From Isoperla grammatica (taxonomy: Eukaryota; Arthropoda; Insecta; Plecoptera; Perlodidae): a DNA stretch of 64,000 nucleotides. The DNA is taken from positions 59,160,646 through 59,224,645 of the forward strand of contig OX246740.1 in NCBI GenBank assembly GCA_945910005.1. Reading direction: 5' to 3'. A program made the translations under genes and the position numbers. Under the pieces are notes generated by a model. The model saw nothing but the letters and a program-made list of their open reading frames with translations, was not told where the DNA came from and did no database searches. Shown in pieces: positions 34,798 through 45,800 of this stretch (position 1 is the first letter of the stretch; each line of letters begins with the position of its first letter).

Positions 34798-35687
34798 TAT
34801 GTGCCCACTAACAAGCATTTCAGTTCAGCAATAACTATAATGCAATTCTGTACATCATATAATATGTACCAGGGTGATGGCAAACCTCAAGTTATTGTTG
34901 TCTTCATACATAAAATGTCATGTTCAATACACATTACCTCTTGATTGTTAATTGTCACTTGGTTGTGTTAAATACTTAGTAATAGTTTCATAAACAATCT
35001 GATCTAAATGTACTAGTCTTCCCACTCTAGTCAAATAGCACATAATGAAGTAGCACTGTATATATTGTATAGTGGTATTTACAAGAAAGAAAAGTATTAG
35101 GTAGATAGTCACTTTTGGGCCAAGTGGTTGATGCAATAATAGTAATACAGTATTAAAACCAGAAGCTAAAAACAAGCCATAACTGGAACTCCATCCCATG
35201 TCTCCTGCAGGGAGAACAATTTTAATTCTGACTGCAAAGTTGTAGCGACCCGACCCGACCATCGTGCCAACATTTGAGTTAGGCGCCTCATACGCTCCCT
35301 GATGGGAATAAGTAGCAACTCCATAGTACATGTACGGAAACTGTCGTCTTCTAGTGTATTCTGCAGAACATCAAGAAGCATTGCAAGATGTTTAAACACA
35401 CAAGTGTTAAATTAAAAGGTATGTCAATTTCACGCACAGAGTATTGTCGGGATCGCAAGCGTCCTGTTCTTGCACACTCACGCACAGAGTATTGTTGGGT
35501 GCGCAAGCATCCCGTACCCACACTCACCTCACACATATTCACTGCAGGCATTAGAGAACAAGATTCTGATAGTAGTCTCCTTTCTTTCACCCTCATTATT
35601 ACCGATTTGTAAAAGCATCAAGCATCAACTGTTATCTCCCCAGACGCGTACCAGCGGGTAAGGGAACGGGGTCCACTATAAAGTGAT

Positions 35688-36146
35688 CAGGCGCGGACTG
35701 GCTAGGGATGCCGGGATGCGATCGCATCCCGGGCCCCTGGGCAAATTCTGGCCCTTTGGCAGTCCGGGCCCCCAGGCTGCTACCAGAAAGTTCCTATGAT
35801 GTAAATACTTATCTGTATAGTATTGCTAAAAAAAATCTTAACCCCACTCTATAAGTATTATTTTAAAATTATAATTGAAATTATTGTTATATTTATTGTA
35901 AACATTCAATGTAATTTATTGAATATAATGTAAATTATTTCGCTACTGGTCGGGTGGCCTCCGTTAATCGCGCCCTAAAATCCTATTTTAAGCCATAAAA
36001 TTCAATGCAAACAATTTTTTGCGCCTTCGGCGTATTTGCCTCCACCGGCTAGGGCTGTACCCCAGACCCCAGCTGCGCCACGCCACCTCGTGCGGACCCC
36101 CCCCGAAACCCAGCATCCTGGGCCATTTTATCCCAGTCCGCCCCTG
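35688..36146 (+). mobile_element. hAT-like MITE, left copy of the composite
   Basis: Starts CAGGCGCGGACTGGCTAGGG and ends CCCAGTCCGCCCCTG, giving inverted ends of consensus CAGGGGCGGACTGGG. The interior has a GC-rich block (ATCCCGGGCCCCTGGGCAAA) and no coding capacity. It is a close relative of the copy at 38545. Confidence 0.85.
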
Positions 36147-38544
36147 TCGTAGAGGGAAACAGGACTTATTCTGGCATCACACAGGCACCCTCACTTAACT
36201 CCCATTTAAAACTAGTAGCTGCCTTCGGACCCATTTTTAATTGCATTTTACAGCTAAATCGTGCATCGTAGAGGGAAACGGGGCGTACTCTGGCATCACA
36301 CAGGCACCCTCACTAGACTCCCATACAACACTACTGTATGTCTTGGGATCCATTTTGAATGGCATTTTACAGCTAAACCGTGCATCATAGAGTGAAACGG
36401 GGCTTATTCTGGCATCACACAGATACCGTCACTACACTCCCATACAACACTAGTGGCTGCCTTGGGATCCATTTAGAATTGCATTTTACAGCTAAACCGT
36501 GCATCGTAAAGGGAAACAGGGCTTATTCTGGCATCACACAGGCACCCTCACTAGACTCCCATACAACACTAGTAGCTGCCTTGGGATCCATTTTTAATTG
36601 CATTTTACAGCCTAACCGTGCATCGTAGAGTGAAACAGGGCTTATTCTGGCATCACACAGATACCGTCACTACACTCCCATACAACACTAGTGGCTGCCT
36701 TGGGATCCATTTTTAATTGCATTTTACAGCTAAACCGTGCATCTTAAAGGGAAACGGGGCTTATTATGGCATCACACAGGCACCCTCACTTGACTCCCAT
36801 ACAACACTAGTGGCTGCCTTGGGATCTATTTTGAATTGCATTTTACAGCTAAACCGTGCATCGTAGAGGGAAACAGAGCTTATGCTGGCATCACACAGCC
36901 ACCCTCACTAGACTCCCATACAACACTAGTGGCTGCCTTGGGATCAATTTTTAATTGCATTTTACAGCTAAACTGTGCATCGTAGAGTGAAACGGGGCTT
37001 ATTCTGGCATCACACAGGCACCCTCACTAGACTCCCATACAACATTACTGTATGTCTTGGGATCCATTTTGAATTGCATTTTACAGTTAAACCGTGCATC
37101 GTAGAGTGAAACGGGGCTTATTCTGGCATCGCACAGACACCCTCACCACACTCCCATACAACACTAGTGGCTGCCTTGGGATCCATTTTTAATTGCATTT
37201 ACAGCTAAACCGTGCATTGTAGAGTGAAAAGGGGCTTATTCTGGCATCACACAGACACCCTCACTACACTCCCATACAACACTAGTGGCTGCCTTGGGAT
37301 CCATTTTGAATTGCATTTTACAGCTAAACCGTGCATCGTAAAGGGAAACGGGGCTTATTCTGGCATCACACAGGCACCCTCACTAGACTCCCATACAACA
37401 CTAGTAGCTGCCTTGGGATCCATTTTTAATTGCATTTCACAGCTAAACCGTGCATCGTAAAGGGAAACGGGGCTTATTCTGGCATCACACAGATACCCTC
37501 ACTACACTCCCATACAACACTAGTGGCTGCCTTGGGATCCATTTTTAATTGCATTTTACAGCTAAACCGTGCATCGTAAAGGGAAACGGGGCTTATTCTG
37601 GCATCACACAGGCACTCTCACTAGACTCCCATACAACACTAGTAGCTGCCTTGGGATCCATTTTTAATTGCATTTTACAGCTAAACCGTGCATCGTAGAG
37701 TGAACAAGGCTTATTCTGGCATCACACAGGCACCCTTACTAGACTCCCATACAACACTACTGTATGTCTTGGCATCCATTTTTAATTGCATTTTACAGCT
37801 AAACCGTGCATCGTAGAGTGAAACAGGGCTTTTTCTGGAATCACACAGGCACCCTCACTAGACTCCCATACAACACTACTGTATGTCTTGGGATCCATTT
37901 TGAATTGCATTTTACAGCTAAACTTGCATCGTAGAGTGAAACGGGGCTTATTCTGGCATCACACAGGCACCCTCACTAGACTCCCATACAACACAAGTAG
38001 CTGCCTTGGGATCCATTTTTAATTGCATTTTACAGCTAAACCGTGCATCGTAAAGTGAAACGGGGCTTATTCTGGCATCACACAGACACCCTCACTACAC
38101 TCCCATACAATACTAGTGGCTGCCTTGGGATCCATTTTTAATTGCATTTTACAGCTAAACCGTGCATCGTAGAGTGAAACGGGGCTTATTCTGGCATCAC
38201 ACAGACACCCTCACTACACTCCCATACAACACTAGTGGCTGCCTTGGGATCCATTTTTAATTGCATTTTACAGCTAAACCGTGCATCGTAGAGTGAAACG
38301 GAGCTTATGCTGGCATCACACAGGCACCCTCACTAGACTCCCATACAACACTAGTGGCTGCGTTTCGGATCAACTTTTAATTGCATTTTACAGCTAAACC
38401 GTGCGTCGTAGAGCGAAACGGGGCTTATTCCGGCATCACACAGACACTCTCACTAGACACCCATTCAACACTAGTAGTCTTCAGCACTAGCTGCTTTGGG
38501 ATCAATTTATAATTGCATTTTACAGCTAAACTGTGCATCGTAGG
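36147..38544. repeat. Satellite array, about 20 units of roughly 120 bp
   Basis: Units carry GGGCTTATTCTGGCATCACA, CTCCCATACAACACTA, GGCTGCCTTGGGATCC and TTTTACAGCTAAACCGTGCA. Units differ by scattered substitutions, and variants such as ACTACTGTATGTCTTGGGATCC recur at intervals, suggesting higher-order amplification. Short frames here are repeat artefacts. Confidence 0.93.
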
Positions 38545-38983
38545 CAGGCGCGGATTGGGTAGGGATACCGTGATGCGATCAGCTCCCGGGCCCCTGGGCA
38601 AATTCGGGCCCTTTGGCAGTCCGGGCCCCCGGGCTGCTACCAGAAAGTTCATATGAAGGAAATACTTCTCGGTATATTGCTAAAAAAATCTTAACCCCAC
38701 TCTATGTATTGTTTTTGAAATTATAATTGAATTTATTGTAAATATTCAATGTAATTAATTGAATATAATGGAAATTATTTTGCTACTGGTAGGGTGGCCT
38801 CTGTTAATTGCGCCCTAAAATCGTATTCTAGGCCATAAGATTCAATGCAACCCCAAAAATTTGTTTACGCCTTCGGCGTGTTTTCCTCTGGTGGCTGGGG
38901 TTTGCCCCGGACCCCTGCTGCCACCTCGTGGGGGCCCTCCCGAAATCCAGCATCCCGGGCCTTTTTATCTCAGTCCGCCCCTG
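38545..38983 (+). mobile_element. hAT-like MITE, right copy of the composite
   Basis: Starts CAGGCGCGGATTGGGTAGGG and ends CAGTCCGCCCCTG, directly followed by AAAGTGAT. It is colinear with the left copy with small indels. Confidence 0.85.
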
Positions 38984-38991
38984 AAAGTGAT

Positions 38992-39804
38992 TGTATCAAG
39001 TATTAGAAAGTGTCCCTAGGAAGTGTCTTTGGGTGAATCACTAATGTGTAGTACTTCATCTGTGAATCTAAGTCATGTCATGTTATACAATATGTATTGT
39101 AATTTAGTAGTAAGTTTACTGAATCCTAGTAGTTATACTGATGGCTTATGTAGTTACTAGTGATGTATGTTATGTAAAAATATGGTAAAAGTTCAACCGT
39201 GTGAAATAGAAGTAAAACCTGAACCTGCTATTTTATTTACTTAATACCCTATTCCTTTTCATTTATAGTAATTATTTACAGATAAGAAGAGTATTGTCAA
39301 AAACAATAGTTGTTTACAATCATGTGGTTTATTTATTATACATTCAGGGCAAAAGAGCCCAAACATGTTTCACTGCAGCTATTGTAGTTTAATATCATGT
39401 ATTAATCGACAGGCGAATAAAACTTACTTACTTTATTACTAACTTACTTACTATGCTGCAGTTTGATTTGGAGATTGAGATCTTCGTGGCCGGCAGTATG
39501 TGGCAGTGGCAGTAAAATAATATGTTGCTGTATCACACATCTCGAAAGTTTTTAGAGCCCATTTGGCGCTCAATTTTGAATTGAGTACGAAATTAGACAA
39601 ACTCATGTTAAGAAGGCGGTGCTTTTTGGATGGAGGCTTCATCAAAGATTAGGCTTCATTCATCTTGCAACGTCATGCCAACACAAATGCGTGTCAAAAC
39701 GTGAACATTTTGTGTTGGACTAGGCTATTGGTATTGCTGGATTCGAGTAAATTCGTGTTTTCAGTAGAAGAGGGACGGAGGAAGCTCTAATTTCTGTATT
39801 AAAA
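38992..39804 (+). other. Intergenic DNA and probable promoter/5' UTR of the lectin gene
   Basis: AT-rich to about 39450, then slightly richer in GC up to the lectin ATG. I see no other gene. Short antisense frames near 39500 have no family similarity. Confidence 0.45.
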
Positions 39805-42800
39805 ATGAAGTTAGACGTTGTGAAGAAAATTTACTTCAATCTGTTGCTATGTGTAGTTTGTGTGGAACATATTAAAGCAGAATGGAATACGAAAGACTAC
39901 ATGAAAAGAGAACATTCACTTATCAAACCATACCAAGGTAAGCCGCATTGGCCTCTTGAGGTTAGGCCTAGGACCTAGCTGTCTTATCACAGCTGACTCA
40001 TCATGTTGGTTCATCTTAATTGGCATTGTCTTATCTAGGCCCACCTCTAATTCTAGCCCCATTAGAGTTTGGAGGCTCTAGGCTAAGAGATTATGCCCAC
40101 AATTCGTAAGCCTCGTCGGTGCACGTAAGCCTCGGTCGGTGCACAATAGCCCGGGAAGGAGCTTCCCGTTACCGTTAACGTTAAAGCCTGGTTTATGATT
40201 GACGGAAACGGAATTGGGAAACGTGATTGTGAATGTTGGAAGATAGCTAACACGGCGGAGCGTTTATGATTGATGGGCTGCCAACGCGAGACGGCAACGC
40301 GATTGGTAAAGTTCTCAAAGTCCCAACTTTGGCGTTCACGTTGCCGTCTCCGGCACGGTGTACGCATGCGCAGAGTAAACAAACATGGACGACACCGAAC
40401 CAACCAATCAAAAAGGCAACTGACAGCAACAACAACAAGCCGAGAATTTTCGACTTCAGACGAATAGACCCGAACATATTCCGAGTACCATTTAATCGTA
40501 AACGCTTATTTCACGTCTTCAGAACACACTTCCAACCACGATTCCGTTTCCGTCAATCATAAACCAGGCTTAACGGGCAATGTTAAATTATAGCGAACTT
40601 TCCCGTTGCCGTTACCGGAGCTCCTTCCCGGGTTATTGTGCACCGACCATAAGCCTTTGCTTTCATTGGATGTTTGCAGTGCAGTCCAGTCATATCTGAA
40701 TGGCCCGGTAAAGAGGACTTGGCCAAGGGTAAGGTTAGGTTGACAAGAGATTAACAAGTGCCAAGCCCACTTGATAGGCAGTGGGTTTTTGTAGGTCAGC
40801 CTACTAGTCAAACGGCACTTGAATCCAAGCGTCTAGCTCTGATTCGCTATTGCTAATTTATTGCAGGTGCAGGAATGAGCATTCCATACTGGGACTTCTC
40901 AGGAAGCACAATGGTTACCAATAATTACGTCAGACTTACACCAGATGCCCAAAGCAAACAGGGCATGCTGTGGAATTCTGTGGTATGTAAAACATTTTCT
41001 TGTTGGCTGCCTGCTCCATGTAGCCTACAGCAATAGCCCTGCTGTGATTGTCCAGTGGGAGGTTTAAATGTTACGTTGTTGTTAATTCCGAACTATATTT
41101 TCCGTATATATCTTTATAGCCTTGCAGTGTCAGAAACTGGGAGCTCCAAGTTCACTTCAAAATCCATGGAAAAGGCAAAGATCTATTCGGTGATGGTTTT
41201 GCGATTTGGTATGCAAAGGATCGTATGATTCCTGGTCCGGTGTTTGGTAACCAAGACTACAATCAGGGACTAGCTATTATCCTCGATACATACAGCAACC
41301 ATAATGGGCCACACAACGTAAGTATAATAGGCTTAAGTCTCTTTGGATGTAGTCTGAATAATCACAAGAGTTATGTAATAATATGAAATGTGCTTATTGC
41401 TTACCCTTATCACAGAAAGAAACATGCATCTATGGTATAGATAGGCCTACCCAAAGTTGGCACATAATATCCTACTGTTGAACTGTATTTGCTAATTTGC
41501 ATGTAATCGGTCAAACAAATATTTGGTTTTATGTAAAGCTTCTATGGTAAATTAGCCGTTCAGAAATGTACACATATCTATGTATGTATGTGTTATTTCT
41601 GTTAGCATCAACATCCATACATATCTGCGATGGTCAACAACGGGAGCTTACACTACGACCACGATCGAGACGGAACTCACACGCAGATAGCGGGATGCGA
41701 GGCAAAACTGCGTAATCTTGAGTATGACACGCACATAGCCATTCGATACGAACGAGATACTTTGACAGGTCAGTTGTTTTCTACTCTGAATTTGCTTCAT
41801 GTGAGTGTCTGATGGTGTGATGTCCTTTTTTGTCTTGTGCAGTGTAGCCTCATTAAGTACCGGTACCTAATAATAGCGATTCCGATGTTATTAACCAATT
41901 TATATCAATTTTTGTGTTTGGCAGTAGGGCCTACACCGAATAGTATTTTTACGAACCGGATAATCGTTTAAAAAACCGGTTAAAAACCGGATTTAAAAAA
42001 AAAAAAAACGCAAAAAAAAGTTGTGTGTATATTCCAAAAAATGCAAACAAAAAAACTGTTTTTGTGTGTATATATTCCCCCCCCCCCCGCCGACGCTGCA
42101 CTAAACAGCTCTCACGACAAACGCACATTATGATGTCCGCGCGTATTCGGGAAGTTGAGTACTGGCCAGGCGTGTTGCGCTGTGGTTTGGGAGCGGGTGG
42201 GGGGGGGAGTCGCGGCTGCCGAACAAAGTGACTGGTGAGTGAAAAGCGAGGTGAAAAGCGCTGCGTTGAGCAAGTGTCGAGTGTCGACCGTCGAGTGACC
42301 TTCGAGGCGTTCCAAACATACGACTCATTGCTTCGTTTTGACATCGCGATAACCAATTAATTACACAGATAACTCACTTGTCACAACTCGCAATGCGAAC
42401 GTGCGAGCCGGCCCAGTGCTGACTGCTGACTGTCTAGGGCCCCGCGGGCACACAAGAATGCGCCGTGTTCCACGGGAAAGCGCGGCGTATTTAAAAAACG
42501 TGATTTTTTTTGATTTTCGATAAACCGGTTTACGAAATGAAAACCGGTTTCCTACGTAACCGGTTTCAAACCGGTTTCCGATTATTCGATGTAGGCCCTA
42601 TTTGGCAGTGATTCAATTTTGGCATTTAACTGGTTTAGGCTAAAATTGATTAATTTTATTCATGCTCATTTCGTTTTAAATTAAATCATTTCTAGACAAA
42701 TGGTGTTATCATCAATTGCAAATTTCACAGAACTCGACTCGTTGCATGTCCAACTGTCCAAGTGTGGTGGCCGTGGTTCAGAGTTGACGTGTTTTTACCG

Positions 42801-45800
42801 ATCGGCTTACAAAAGTAGGCCTAAGCCTGCATCAGGAGTGATTGTCAGTTACTTTCAAGGCTGGTTTCTGTCCGGGAGATTAGAACGGGTTCTTTCTTAT
42901 CTCAGTGTGTGTGTGTGTACACGGTGATGGGCTGTGGGAGTCACAGTCTAGACAATGCTTTATGTTTGTTGCTTGGTAGATAATAAGCTACCGGTACACA
43001 TGGTGTGCTCCAATCATAATATTTATTAACATAATTTTAACTCATTAGCTACAAGTTATGAACAATGGATGTTTACTTTCAACACCTCAATGGGCTAACT
43101 CTTAAGTTACCTATTTTAGGTAGCCTAAATATATTTTCCATACTTTGAGACAAATCTGCTCTGTTAACAGATCATTCATAATTACATTTTTATGTTCGTT
43201 TATGGTTTTATGTGGCTTGTGCACTAGTTATTTTCCAGATGTTGAATGATTTAGGTCTAAGGCTAGTTGTTGTCTTCATGTGTATGTCTGATTAAATTAC
43301 ATACATATTTTTCTTCAGTGTTCATGCTTATGAAGTGTATACATAAACCTGCAAAGCCTTCTGTAGGTCATATATGTTTTTGTTGCATCTGGCAGAATTT
43401 GCAAACAACAGCAATGTGTGTGTGGTTCACGTATCAAATGCTACCTGATTAATGATTAGTGATTAGGGCCAGAGATAACTGTACCGGTACCTACTTGTTT
43501 TTAAGTTCTGTATGTATAATAATGCACAAGACAATATACATGATTCAGTGTTAATAAGAGATAACTGGGCTACTAGTAAGTCCAATAGTCTTGCTCTATT
43601 TACTAAGCTGTACAACACTGATTTGTATGTTTTATTTTTCGTCTGTTAATAAATAAAGTAGCCGACTATACTGTGCATAGGCTTGCAATGTCCAGTAACT
43701 TTTAAACCAAAATGAAGGGAGATGCAATTCTAATAAGAGTGCTAAGGTTAGGGTAAAGTGTCATTTATTTACCTACCTACCATAGCGTAGTATGTATTTT
43801 AGAAAAAAAGCTAAATAAATATCCTCAGTTGTTGGAGAGGAGACTCTAAGGATGTGCATGTTGTTGTTGTTGATTTAAGTGTTTCCTGTGTCTTCTTAAA
43901 TGTGATTTCTGTCTCTCTGTGTTCCTTGGCGGGGCTTGCTCAGCGAAACTTTTCCCCGAAGACTGGGCAGCCAGCGACTCAAAACTCGGTAGTTATACCA
44001 CGGTGTTGGTCATTCATCGCGGGCACTCTGCACTGTTAGGCCTATAGGCTTGTTTATTATTCAATGGTAGCGTAACTCAAACCAAGTATTTCAGTGTTTC
44101 TTGTCATTCGGTTACAATCGCAATAACTCGGGATGGGCACAATGCCCGTTGGTAAATGCTCTCTCAGCAATGTTCCATTCAAATAAAAACACAATATGAA
44201 TAATCAACGAGCCTAAAGTAATACACATGTATTGACACTGAAGATACAATCCAATTGTTTGACGTTAACATGACAATGGCAGACCAAGGACTCCTCCAGC
44301 CAGTTGGTGACCTCTCTGTTGCGGTAGCTTCTATGAATGACCACCAGTTATGGTGGTTTTCCTAAACCTGCTTCTTCATCACATTTATGTAGAGTGCATG
44401 CCTTGCTCACATGCATGTTGCATGGTACCTATTGCCCAACTTACCTTGTAAAGTAGCCTGTAGAATGTGGCTCAAGGTCTTACAATACCCTCCAGGCTTT
44501 CTTAGTGTGCACGTATGTCTAGCTCGTGATTTAGCATTTCGTAATCATGGAGGTTGTGGCGGTCATATTTTCAGTATTGTGCTGTTGTTAACGGAATCAT
44601 TGCATCTGGAATCAGTTTGCCTGATGTTTAACAAAACGGGAGTCAGTGATCAAAACTGAATGGTCCGGCCCACCCCTAGAAGTAAACAAGTGTATTATAT
44701 AGCTTACTCATCCAAATTTATGTTCTCTTTTTGAAATATGTAGTTAAGTATGACTAGTAGGCCTATATATAACAATAACAGCAAATAGCTAGCATATTTG
44801 ACTTCATACATATCATATTCCTTGTACATGTTAATACTTGATTTAAAAGTTAGCCCAAGGTTTATCAGCCTAGTGTAGATGTGTGGTCAATAACCCTGAG
44901 TGATACTCTGTAAATTGGCCAGTGTTGGGTAAGTTCCCCAAATAAAGACACTGTTGAGTTATCAAAAAAGGGACAAGTTCTCATTCTTCTTCAAAAGTAG
45001 GAACGAACAACTTCCTTTATAAGCGTTAGCGATCTAAAAAATTGTAAATGTGACAGAAGTTACTCTATATTGTACGAATCATAACTCACGATAGGTAAGG
45101 TAGATTAGGTTTACAGTATTTCGAATAACAGCAAGTTTATTGTATTGCAATTAGTTTCAACTGTAAGTCAAGTTATTAATGCAGTATTGTTGCAGTGTCG
45201 ACGGACATCGAGAACAAGGCCGCGTGGAAGGAGTGTCTGTCCGTCAAGGGTGTCCGGCTACCAACGGGCTACTACTTCGGCATGACCTCGGCTACCGGTG
45301 ACCTCTCTGACACGCACGACATTCTCTCTGTCAGGCTGTTCGAGCTGGACCTGCCCGAGGACGTAAGCATTCCGACACGTTGTAACCTTAGAACACTTTG
45401 AGCTGGACCTGCCCGAGGACGTAAGCATTCCGACACGTTGTAACCTTAGAACACTTTGAGCTGGACCTGCCCGAGGACGTAAGCATTCCGACACGTTGTA
45501 ACCTTAGAACACTTTGAGCTGGACCTGCCCGAGGACGTAAGCATTCCGACACGTTGTAACCTTAGAACACTTTGAGCTGGACCTGCCCGAGGACGTAAGC
45601 ATTCCGACACGTTGTTGTAACCTTAGAACACTTTGAGCTGGACCTGCCTGAGGACGTAAGCATTCCGACACGTTGTAACCTTAGAACACTTTGAGCTGGA
45701 CCTGCCCGAGGACGTAAGCATTCCGACACGTTGTAACCTTAGAACACTTTGAGCTGGACCTGCCCGAGGACGTAAGCATTCCGACACGTTGTAACCTTAG

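Larger units (their letters stand above)
33923..35679 (+). other. Sarcoglycan 3' UTR and intergenic DNA
   Basis: This follows the inferred stop. An AATAAA lies at 34457-34462. A small MITE occupies 34624-34797. The rest is AT-rich, with no gene seen. Confidence 0.55.
35688..38983. mobile_element. Composite hAT-like insertion: two element copies enclosing a satellite array
   Basis: The whole 3.3-kb block is flanked by a perfect 8-bp duplication, AAAGTGAT, at 35680-35687 and 38984-38991. It consists of a 459-bp element (35688-36146), a 2.4-kb array (36147-38544) and a second copy in the same orientation (38545-38983). Each copy starts CAGGCGCGGA(C/T)TGGG-like and ends CAGTCCGCCCCTG. No duplication flanks each copy separately with matching octamers, but TCGTAG is shared at the two inner junctions. 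Confidence 0.85.

Noticed and set aside
36380..37460. Short frames with His/Thr-rich peptides in the 120-bp array
   Set aside because: Satellite artefacts; the frame breaks from unit to unit and units vary at synonymous and nonsynonymous positions alike.
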